The notes below the pieces were generated by a model. That model was not told the origin of the DNA and searched no databases. It was given only the letters and a program-made list of their open reading frames with translations. Positions 1 to 4,355 of a stretch of 10,345 nt of DNA are shown one piece after another. Source of the DNA: Candidatus Aenigmatarchaeota archaeon (GTDB taxonomy: Archaea; Aenigmatarchaeota; Aenigmatarchaeia; GW2011-AR5). The DNA lies in assembly GCA_016187365.1 (NCBI GenBank), contig JACPJX010000002.1:1-10345 (forward strand), read 5' to 3'. A program made the translations under genes and the position numbers. How positions within the stretch are numbered: the stretch's first letter is position 1; each line of letters begins with the position of its first letter.

Positions 1-1
1 A

Positions 2-547
2 TTATTAGGGATTACCTCCAGCCCGATATCGACAATGTGGGTAAATGATATCAGATGCAAAAATGGAGGATACAAACAAAATATTTTACAGACTCATAGA
101 TTTAAGACATTTGAAATATTTAGAAATAGATGGTACAATAAAGAAAGAATTAAAATCATTCCAAAAGATTTTCAATTTACACCTGATAGCATTTTACAGT
201 TTTATTTGGGTGATGGAAATTTCTATAGAGAAATCAGACTTTGCGTATCGGGGTTTGATATAAAACATACAAAATTTCTTAGGAAACTTTTAATTATAAA
301 TTTAAATATAAAATCTAGGTTAGTTACCTCTCCATCACTTAATGGAAAAGCAGATTTGATTATAAAGAAATCTGACACAAATAAATTTTTAAAATATATA
401 GGAAATTCTCCTGTCAAATGTTATGAATATAAATTCGTTGATAATAGATCAAAATCTAAGAGATTAGAGGACAATAAAAGGGCTAGAGAAAGATATAAAC
501 TAAATAAAAAAGTGACAAAAAATGATATTCGTAATACATTTTCATAG
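2..547 (+). CDS. LAGLIDADG homing endonuclease, 5' end outside window
   Basis: This is the C-terminal part of a LAGLIDADG homing endonuclease, an enzyme that cuts a long DNA site and spreads its own gene. The frame is open to the left edge. Residues before the first internal Met (base 35) fit the family (LLGITSSPIS, then NGGYKQN), so the gene very probably starts upstream. Visible family marks are KIIPKDFQFTPDSI followed by FYLGDGNF (second LAGLIDADG motif, with its acidic residue) and FLKYIGNSPVKCYEYKF near the C-terminus. The first LAGLIDADG motif would lie before the window. The gene is much more AT-rich than the genes to its right, which suggests transfer. Its stop codon lies 26 nt inside the following phosphoesterase gene, in another frame. 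Family assignment is firm; whether it sits in an intron, was part of an intein, or is free-standing is open. Confidence 0.82.
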   Translation, partial: LLGITSSPISTMWVNDIRCKNGGYKQNILQTHRFKTFEIFRNRWYNKERIKIIPKDFQFTPDSILQFYLGDGNFYREIRLCVSGFDIKHTKFLRKLLIINLNIKSRLVTSPSLNGKADLIIKKSDTNKFLKYIGNSPVKCYEYKFVDNRSKSKRLEDNKRARERYKLNKKVTKNDIRNTFS

Positions 548-887
548 GTCGAAAAGACCCCATTACGACCTCCGGCTGGAGATGAAGAACCGCGCCGGCA
601 GGAAGGTCCTCAGGTCGTGGGCTGTGCCCAAGGAGCCGCCGCGCACAAGAGGCGTGAAGCGCCTGGCCATACAGGTGGAAGACCACGACTTCTCCTACAG
701 GAAGTTCGAGGGGACTATAAAGGAAGGCTACGGCAAGGGCACGGTCAGGATTTGGGATTCAGGCAAGTACAAGCCTGTGTCGTGCAAGCGCGGGAAAATA
801 GTCTTCTCCCTCTCTGGAAAGAAAATGAAGGGCGACTATGTCCTGCTGAAGTTCAAAGGCAATAGTTGGCTGCTGTTCAGGAAATGA
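522..887 (+). CDS. LigD-type 3'-phosphoesterase (PE) domain protein
   Basis: A stand-alone 121-residue protein homologous to the 3'-phosphoesterase domain of DNA ligase D, which trims 3'-phosphates and 3'-ribonucleotides during end repair. The metal and active-site motif is present: H8, H14, D16 and R18 in FVIHFH-x5-HYDLRLE. Then come S32-W-A-V-P-K37, R47, and E53-D-H55 in QVEDHDFSY, and GxGTVRIWD at 71-79. The Gln usually found two residues before the first His is His6 here. The N-terminal arm found in bacterial LigD (R-D-F...E-P type) is missing from this reading frame. Start: ATG 522 has a GTGA Shine-Dalgarno-like motif 6 nt upstream, inside the end of the endonuclease gene. The first dozen codons share the endonuclease gene's AT-rich composition, and the composition changes at about base 550. 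The protein may be complete as read, or the 3' exon of an interrupted gene. Confidence 0.85.
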   Translation: MIFVIHFHRSKRPHYDLRLEMKNRAGRKVLRSWAVPKEPPRTRGVKRLAIQVEDHDFSYRKFEGTIKEGYGKGTVRIWDSGKYKPVSCKRGKIVFSLSGKKMKGDYVLLKFKGNSWLLFRK

Positions 888-917
888 CATCCATCAGCGG
901 CGTATGCCTCAGGACGT

Positions 918-1262
918 TCAGCCGTACATCAGCGTGCCTGCTATTATGATGATATTGAGTGCTATCCACGCGACGAATGTCATGATTATCGGCTTCTCCC
1001 TGTGCATTATGCCGTAGGCCAGCCAGAAGAAATCAAGTATCAGGTACGAGGTGAACGTGACAACGGATATTCCTGACGCGTCTTTCTCGGCGAATATCTT
1101 CACCAGTTGCGGTATGGTCATTATCGGGCCCATGATGCCCACGAGAAGGATTACCCTGTCCATGAGCCTTTTCCATTTGTTCCTGCTGGGATACCTTTCA
1201 TGCCTCTGGTAGATTCTCTTCCGGCGGTGGAAATGGTGGAGGGCCTGGGATATCTGGCTCAT
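918..1262 (-). CDS. SemiSWEET / PQ-loop family small membrane transporter
   Basis: A 114-residue membrane protein of the MtN3/SemiSWEET type, whose members form dimers that move sugars across the membrane. It has one three-helix bundle: TM1 about 36-56 ending in the PQ motif (T-I-P51-Q52-L-V-K), TM2 about 63-86 (SGISVVTFTSYLILDFFWLAYG), TM3 about 90-112 with Asn103, a position often Asn in this family. The first 35 residues are basic and His/Arg-rich and longer than usual for SemiSWEETs. The start chosen is ATG 1262, preceded by GTGAT at a 4 nt spacing. A GTG at 1271 overlapping the upstream gene's stop (GTGA) would add three residues. The gene follows the HAD phosphatase directly, so they are probably co-transcribed; it converges with the phosphoesterase gene across 30 nt. 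The substrate cannot be read from the sequence. Confidence 0.8.
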   Translation of the reverse strand: MSQISQALHHFHRRKRIYQRHERYPSRNKWKRLMDRVILLVGIMGPIMTIPQLVKIFAEKDASGISVVTFTSYLILDFFWLAYGIMHREKPIIMTFVAWIALNIIIIAGTLMYG

Positions 1263-1267
1263 TGAAA

Positions 1268-1957
1268 TCACACGAACTGCATCGCTTCCATCAGACTTCC
1301 GTTGTGAACGACGAAAAGCCTGCCGTCATGCTCCATCTTCCGCAGGAGCCTGTCCTTCAGGACCTCCGCCTTTGTTATGAGGTTCGGGCAGAACAGGACG
1401 CTCCTCCCGACGATCTTCATTATGGGCAGGTCGGTGAGGCCGTCGCCTATGTAGACGATGCTGTTTTCCTTCACCTTGAACAGGTTCTTTATCTTCTTCA
1501 CGGCGCCCACCTTTTCCGTCTTCACGACGTCCCCCTTTATTTCTCCGGTAAGGACGCCGTCCTTCACGACAAGATGCGAGGCGTATATGTGGTCGACATA
1601 CCGGGCGAGATTTTCCTTTTCCAGAACGCGCCTTATGAACCGCTCGTCGTTGGTGCTTACTATCACGATTTTATGGCCGTCTTCCTTCAGTTTCCTGAAG
1701 ATGCGCCTCACGCCCCTGTTGAGTCTGACCTTCTTGAGCATCGTGTTTATTACAGTTTCGTAGTTCATGCCTTTCCCCATTTCGGCGAATTTTTTCGCGA
1801 ACCTGAAGAACTTCCGCGGCTCCATGTTGTCCTGCAGGAAGTCTATCTCCATCTTCAGTCTTTCAATCCTGCTTCCGACAAGGCTCAGAAATCTCGAGAC
1901 GGAGTCGTTGATTATGACATTGTCAAAGTCGAAGCAGACAACGCGAAAATTGCTCAT
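1268..1957 (-). CDS. HAD-superfamily phosphatase, phosphoserine phosphatase-like
   Basis: A 229-residue HAD-superfamily hydrolase resembling SerB-type phosphoserine phosphatases. All four HAD motifs are visible: motif I D10-F-D12-N-V (nucleophile and acid/base Asp), motif II V-S101-T102-N, motif III Lys (K146 or K149 in DVVKTEKVGAV), and motif IV G171-D172-G173-x2-D176. Residues 15-80 form a helical cap of the small C1 type. The protein should remove phosphate from a small molecule in the cytoplasm; phosphoserine is the best guess but the cap does not prove it. It has its own promoter and appears to head a two-gene unit with the SemiSWEET gene. Asn after the second Asp of motif I is common in HAD proteins and is not a defect. 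Confidence 0.85.
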   Translation of the reverse strand: MSNFRVVCFDFDNVIINDSVSRFLSLVGSRIERLKMEIDFLQDNMEPRKFFRFAKKFAEMGKGMNYETVINTMLKKVRLNRGVRRIFRKLKEDGHKIVIVSTNDERFIRRVLEKENLARYVDHIYASHLVVKDGVLTGEIKGDVVKTEKVGAVKKIKNLFKVKENSIVYIGDGLTDLPIMKIVGRSVLFCPNLITKAEVLKDRLLRKMEHDGRLFVVHNGSLMEAMQFV

Positions 1958-1978
1958 GGAATTTAATTGGGACAGGGG

Positions 1979-1987
1979 ATATAAATA
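1979..1987 (-). promoter_or_regulatory. TATA box of the HAD phosphatase gene
   Basis: The minus strand reads TATTTATAT here, 22-30 nt before the ATG at 1957, with an A-rich BRE-like stretch just upstream. This is the spacing of a leaderless or nearly leaderless archaeal transcript. The spacer between the TATA box and the ATG contains no strong Shine-Dalgarno motif. Confidence 0.6.
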
Positions 1988-2002
1988 AACTTTTTCGGTG
2001 CG

Positions 2003-2191
2003 TTAAGTCTGTTGCGCCTTCAGTCTCCAGACTTTGTCAATTATGGCTTCGGCAGGCAATCCTTCTATCACCCTCATCATGCCTTTATGGCCTCCTGTCA
2101 GGTGCATAAGCCTCGCATCTCTTTCTTTTCTGTAGAGGCATATAATTCTTTCTCCCCTGACTTTGTCGCCGGCTTCCATAAGTACTGTCAT
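2003..2191 (-). CDS. 62-residue protein of unknown function, coupled to the RHH regulator
   Basis: I do not recognise this family. It is a soluble 62-residue protein with a charged core (DKVRGERIICLYRKERDARLMHLTGG) and an amphipathic C-terminal half (VIEGLPAEAIIDKVWRLKAQ). There is no signal peptide or membrane segment, one cysteine, and several Arg/His that could bind nucleic acid, but no catalytic motif I can name. It overlaps the regulator gene by 4 nt (ATGA) and has GGAAGGTG 7 nt before its ATG, so the two are translated together. The pairing of a DNA-binding protein with a small partner resembles a toxin-antitoxin or co-regulator pair, but that is inference from layout only. A second Met at residue 5 is an alternative start. 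Confidence 0.7.
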   Translation of the reverse strand: MTVLMEAGDKVRGERIICLYRKERDARLMHLTGGHKGMMRVIEGLPAEAIIDKVWRLKAQQT

Positions 2192-2496
2192 TCTACAGCA
2201 CCTTCCTTGTTAAGCTCCTTCAGAATGGAAAAAACAAGCTCTATATCAAGCCCCAGCTCTTCTACTATGTCGCTTGCATAGGCTTCCTTATGACTTTTCA
2301 TGTATTCAAGAATTTCTTTTTTTGCCGTAATTTTTGAAACATTGCGAATTTTCACTGTTTTCAGGGAAGTAATGTTTTTTCTCACAGAATCCCTTATAAA
2401 TTCGGATGCGGAAAGATAAAGCCCCATGTCCACAAATTTCTTTATCTCGTCTTCTTCTCTTTCGCTCAGCCTTACTCCAAGCATCTGACTTACCAT
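2188..2496 (-). CDS. Ribbon-helix-helix plus winged-helix transcriptional regulator
   Basis: A 102-residue DNA-binding protein with two parts. Residues 6-41 look like a ribbon-helix-helix (CopG/MetJ-like) domain: strand LGVRLSEREE, helix DEIKKFVDMG, then YLSASEFIRDSVRKNI, the usual second helix. Residues 58-101 look like a winged-helix domain (AKKEILEYMKSHKEAYASDIVEELG, then VFSILKELNKEGAVE). RHH proteins normally act as dimers on short palindromes, and a perfect GTTAAC-N4-GTTAAC palindrome lies just before the start codon, so self-repression is likely. It is the first gene of a pair with the 62-residue protein. The start could be ATG 2496 or the Met at residue 5; the TATA box position favours the first. 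Confidence 0.8.
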   Translation of the reverse strand: MVSQMLGVRLSEREEDEIKKFVDMGLYLSASEFIRDSVRKNITSLKTVKIRNVSKITAKKEILEYMKSHKEAYASDIVEELGLDIELVFSILKELNKEGAVE

Positions 2497-2498
2497 AT

Positions 2499-2514
2499 GT
2501 TAACCATAGTTAAC
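2499..2514. promoter_or_regulatory. Palindromic operator GTTAAC-N4-GTTAAC
   Basis: Two GTTAAC boxes, each itself palindromic, are separated by CATA. They lie between the TATA box (2517-2527) and the ATG of the RHH regulator, about where transcription would start, so a bound dimer would block the polymerase. The arrangement fits autoregulation by the RHH protein; binding is inferred, not shown. Confidence 0.6.
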
Positions 2515-2516
2515 AA

Positions 2517-2527
2517 GATATTTAAAG
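2517..2527 (-). promoter_or_regulatory. TATA box of the RHH regulator operon
   Basis: The minus strand reads CTTTAAATATC, 21-31 nt before ATG 2496. The spacing suggests a leaderless transcript. A 13-bp sequence found again at 2564-2576 overlaps the upstream (BRE) side of this element. Confidence 0.6.
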
Positions 2528-2576
2528 TCGTGATAACACTCCGGTAAGACATCATAATACAACTAAAGTCGTGATA
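2523..2576. repeat. Pair of 13-bp direct repeats
   Basis: The sequence TAAAGTCGTGATA occurs at 2523-2535 and again at 2564-2576, 41 bp apart, close to four helical turns. The first copy overlaps the TATA/BRE region of the RHH operon; the second lies on the side of the AT-rich membrane-protein gene. It could be a second regulator site or the trace of an insertion event. Confidence 0.6.
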
Positions 2577-2621
2577 TGATGATGTTAGTTGCAATTTGCC
2601 CTCAGGCGACAGAAAGAGAAA

Positions 2622-2630
2622 ATTTATTAA
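2622..2630 (+). promoter_or_regulatory. Probable TATA box of the membrane-protein gene
   Basis: ATTTATTAA lies 17-25 nt before ATG 2647, with a purine-rich AGAGAAA just upstream that could act as BRE. No Shine-Dalgarno motif is seen, consistent with a leaderless transcript. The whole area is AT-rich, which lowers certainty. Confidence 0.4.
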
Positions 2631-2646
2631 ATGAAATTGAATAATA

Positions 2647-3195
2647 ATGCGTATGGTAGAAGTATTATTTTCAGTTCCGATGATTCTTGTATATTCTGGA
2701 TTGTTTGGTATATTTGCTAAAATCGCCGATTTACTTGATGAACATGGTTTGAAGTGGTTTCGTGGAAGTGCTGTGTTATTTGGTGTACTTTGGGGGATAT
2801 TCTTTGCATTGTTGATTATAAGCGATAATCTTGTTGCTAGTTTTTGGATAGCAATTTTGATTCATTGGATACTTAGAAGAAAGATCGATTATTTGAATCA
2901 CGGAATTGCTGTGTCTATTATTTTGTTAGTTTTTATTTGGAATATTCCCAATTTTGTCATTGATTGGCTAGTCTTATTATCTGTGTTTGTTGTATATGTA
3001 GCAGTTGGTTTGCTTCGTGAATTTGAGTTGGTTAAACAAAATTGGTTCGTTGAATATAATTCGCATGGCTTTGTTTTGCTGATTGCTTTGATGATATTTA
3101 ACTTTCAGTATTGGATAATTCTTGCATCATTCTTTGTTAATACTCTGTTTTATCAATCTACAAAGCATATTGGAGAAAAATATGGATACAAATAG
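2647..3195 (+). CDS. Multi-pass membrane protein of unknown function (AT-rich, probably acquired)
   Basis: I do not recognise this family. The 182-residue protein is almost entirely hydrophobic, with about six membrane segments: roughly residues 5-27, 38-60, 62-77, 85-101, 103-120 and 138-165. Short polar loops include ILRRKIDYLNHGIA (about 76-89) and LREFELVKQNWFVEYNSHG (about 120-138). The tail STKHIGEKYGYK is charged. No signature residues of a known transporter or enzyme are visible. Start ATG 2647 is used; ATG 2653 is possible. Base and codon use (many TTT, ATT, TTG, GTT) differ sharply from the GC-richer neighbours, and the gene is alone on its strand between two minus-strand operons. 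It is followed at once by a GC-rich folded stretch. These points suggest horizontal acquisition. Confidence 0.75.
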   Translation: MRMVEVLFSVPMILVYSGLFGIFAKIADLLDEHGLKWFRGSAVLFGVLWGIFFALLIISDNLVASFWIAILIHWILRRKIDYLNHGIAVSIILLVFIWNIPNFVIDWLVLLSVFVVYVAVGLLREFELVKQNWFVEYNSHGFVLLIALMIFNFQYWIILASFFVNTLFYQSTKHIGEKYGYK

Positions 3196-3345
3196 GGCGG
3201 GCTACGGCGGACTTTCTCGCCTTCGGCTCGAACCCTAACGGGGCGTTGAACACGGGTTTTAAGGTTCGCCTGCTGGCTCTCCCAAATCGGCTTAGCCAAC
3301 TTCTTAAAACCCGATACGTTCAGCAACATAGCGGTGGCTTGATAA
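3196..3345. other. GC-rich, strongly folded non-coding stretch with nested inverted repeats
   Basis: No credible reading frame fills this 150-nt gap between a plus-strand and a minus-strand gene that converge. It contains an 11-bp perfect inverted repeat, CGGGTTTTAAG (3253-3263) and CTTAAAACCCG (3303-3313). This is flanked by an outer imperfect pair GTTGAAC (3245-3251) / GTTCAGC (3318-3324) and encloses TGGCT/AGCCA (3274-3278 / 3294-3298). Smaller hairpins lie to the left: CCC-TAAC-GGG at 3233-3242 and GCC-TTC-GGC at 3219-3227. The composition contrasts with the AT-rich gene before it. It could be a structured RNA, a bidirectional terminator, or a recombination site of the integron attC kind. 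I cannot decide between these. Confidence 0.6.
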
Positions 3346-3705
3346 TTATTTCTTCTCTGACATTATTTGCCCGTAGCCGCACTTGCCGCAATACTTGCGG
3401 TTCCTGTATGATGCGAGGAACGTGCCTGAGCCGCATCTCGGGCAGTTTTCGCGCTTGCGCACGGCTTTCCCGTCCTTTATCTCGTACAGCTTCCACACCT
3501 GCACCTTGGCGTGCTTCTTCTTCGATCGCGGCCTTTCCTTCTGCGGGCGCTTCTCCTTCTTCACCTTCTCCTTCTTGACCTCGGCCGCGGGTTCTGCCGG
3601 CGTCCCGGGTTTTGCAGCACCCTTTGCACCCGGGGCGCCTTTCACCGGAGCAGACGGCTTCGCCGGCGCAGGCGGGGTTGCGGGTTTTTCTTCTTTTTTC
3701 GCCAT
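3346..3705 (-). CDS. rps27ae: 30S ribosomal protein S27ae with long N-terminal extension
   Basis: The small-subunit ribosomal protein S27ae. The core, about residues 65-117, carries the zinc ribbon C88-P-R-C91 and C106-G-K-C109 typical of the family (HAKVQVWKLYEIKDGK, then RKRENCPRCGSGTFLA). The first 65 residues are a low-complexity tail rich in Ala, Pro and Lys; archaeal S27ae proteins are usually only 50-65 residues, so this protein is about twice the normal length. In eukaryotes S27a carries ubiquitin at this end; here there is no such fold. The start ATG 3705 has GTGAT 5 nt upstream, overlapping the stop of S24e, so the two are translationally linked. It is the last gene of the cluster. 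Confidence 0.93.
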   Translation of the reverse strand: MAKKEEKPATPPAPAKPSAPVKGAPGAKGAAKPGTPAEPAAEVKKEKVKKEKRPQKERPRSKKKHAKVQVWKLYEIKDGKAVRKRENCPRCGSGTFLASYRNRKYCGKCGYGQIMSEKK

Positions 3706-3711
3706 GAACTA

Positions 3712-3978
3712 TCACTCTGTTTTTTCCTTCGGCTTGCTGAGGTCGTCTGCCTTCTTTTCGTTCCATATGTACACGCTGGATTTCGACGTGCGGTTCCCTT
3801 TCGATGAGAATATGCTTACTATTTCTACATGCGCGGCATCGACGCCCCTTTCCTTTGATACGTACTGCTGCAGCGCCGCCTTTGACGGGGTCGGCGCATC
3901 TTCATGCTCTATTTCAGCCTCAATCTCCTTCCTTTCGAGAAGCTCGTTGGATTTTTCGCTTAAGATTCTGACTTTCAT
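3712..3978 (-). CDS. rps24e: 30S ribosomal protein S24e
   Basis: Small-subunit ribosomal protein S24e, 88 residues. The start MKVRILSEKSNELLERKEIEAEIEH matches the family opening strand and helix, followed by PTPSKAALQQYVSKE and VEIVSIFSSKGNRTSKSSVYIW. Two ATG codons stand in tandem (3981 and 3978). AAGGTG lies 5 nt before the second and only 2 nt before the first, so the second is chosen. It is followed 6 nt later by S27ae, as in many archaea. Upstream, a 69-nt spacer holds two perfect hairpins between it and spt4, and a TATA-like stretch (TTTAAAAGTATA) spans the end of spt4, so this pair may have its own promoter and a structured leader. Confidence 0.92.
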   Translation of the reverse strand: MKVRILSEKSNELLERKEIEAEIEHEDAPTPSKAALQQYVSKERGVDAAHVEIVSIFSSKGNRTSKSSVYIWNEKKADDLSKPKEKTE

Positions 3979-3997
3979 CATTACACCTTGAGCGCAT

Positions 3998-4023
3998 ATT
4001 TTCTATCTGTCAAGATAGAAAAT
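3998..4023 (-). promoter_or_regulatory. Perfect 11-bp hairpin in the S24e leader
   Basis: Arms 3998-4008 and 4013-4023 (ATTTTCTATCT and its exact complement) enclose a 4-nt loop. It lies 17 nt before the S24e start region and directly beside a second hairpin. It could be a ribosomal-protein leader element, an RNA processing site, or an intercistronic terminator. No U-tract follows it in the minus-strand direction, which argues against simple termination. Confidence 0.6.
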
Positions 4024-4024
4024 G

Positions 4025-4045
4025 AAGAGGAATCATATTCCTCTT
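4025..4045 (-). promoter_or_regulatory. Perfect 9-bp hairpin after spt4
   Basis: Arms 4025-4033 (AAGAGGAAT) and 4037-4045 (ATTCCTCTT) enclose a 3-nt loop. It begins 3 nt after the spt4 stop in the minus-strand direction and stands one base from the hairpin at 3998-4023. The purine-rich arm AAGAGGAA resembles a Shine-Dalgarno sequence locked in a stem, but no start codon follows at a useful distance. Confidence 0.55.
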
Positions 4046-4047
4046 TA

Positions 4048-4230
4048 CTATACTTTTAAAGCATATTTGCCGGGCGCTGTCACGCCGAGCCTTTTCGCTA
4101 TCTCAGAGTCGGCGTCGAATATCACGGCCACGCCCTGGAAGCTTGACGTTAGGTCAGGTGTCTTGCACACCGGGCACACGTTGCCCTTTGCGACGACCCT
4201 CTTGCAGTTCTTGCACGCTTTTTTCGCCAT
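4048..4230 (-). CDS. spt4: Transcription elongation factor Spt4 (RpoE2)
   Basis: Archaeal Spt4, the small zinc protein that pairs with Spt5 (NusG homologue) and clamps RNA polymerase during elongation. It has 60 residues, the usual length. The zinc site is C6-x2-C9 and C19-P-V-C22. The Spt5-facing part reads SSFQGVAVIFDADSEIAKRLGVTAPGKYALKV, matching the family's G-x-V-x-I-x-D...S-E-I-A and final G-K-Y-A-L-K-V. ATG 4230 is one base after the stop of the 39-residue gene, so the two are tightly coupled. In many archaea a DUF359 gene follows; here the hairpin spacer and S24e follow instead. Confidence 0.93.
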   Translation of the reverse strand: MAKKACKNCKRVVAKGNVCPVCKTPDLTSSFQGVAVIFDADSEIAKRLGVTAPGKYALKV

Positions 4231-4231
4231 A

Positions 4232-4351
4232 TTAAATCATCCTTGATATTTGTCTCAATCCATAACCTACGAAAAGTTCTTCGGCCTGCGCCCGGGGCAT
4301 GTCAACAACTGTTTTCTGGCCGAATGCTGTAAAAGGAGAATCGGTTTCCAT
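4232..4351 (-). CDS. 39-residue small protein between rpoE1 and spt4
   Basis: I do not recognise this family. The frame codes for METDSPFTAFGQKTVVDMPR followed by AQAEELFVGYGLRQISRMI. It fills the gap between rpoE1 and spt4 almost exactly: its ATG is 4 nt after the rpoE1 stop, with GTGAT upstream overlapping that stop, and its TAA ends one base before the spt4 ATG. Such packing is strong evidence for a translated gene. A longer reading from ATG 4414 would run through the end of rpoE1 and is less likely. There are no cysteines and no membrane segment; the AQAEELFVGYGL part could be an amphipathic helix. Position suggests a link with transcription, but that is inference. Confidence 0.65.
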   Translation of the reverse strand: METDSPFTAFGQKTVVDMPRAQAEELFVGYGLRQISRMI

Positions 4352-4355
4352 GTCA

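Noticed and set aside
2..887. An intein within the phosphoesterase
   Set aside because: The endonuclease frame ends in a stop and differs from the phosphoesterase frame, which itself has a stop at 513-515; no intein C-terminal His-Asn motif precedes the junction. A decayed intein remains only a remote possibility.
1268..1957. Loss of the usual Gly in HAD motif I (DFDN instead of DxDG) as a sign of inactivity
   Set aside because: DxDN occurs widely in active HAD enzymes, and the other three motifs are intact.
1262..1966. Long plus-strand frame opposite the HAD phosphatase
   Set aside because: It has no recognisable domain and mirrors the minus-strand gene, whose four HAD motifs are clear.
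3196..3345. A tRNA gene, suggested by GGTTCGAGCC on the minus strand (T-loop-like)
   Set aside because: The bases on either side do not form a 5-bp T-stem, and no acceptor stem or anticodon arm can be built around it.
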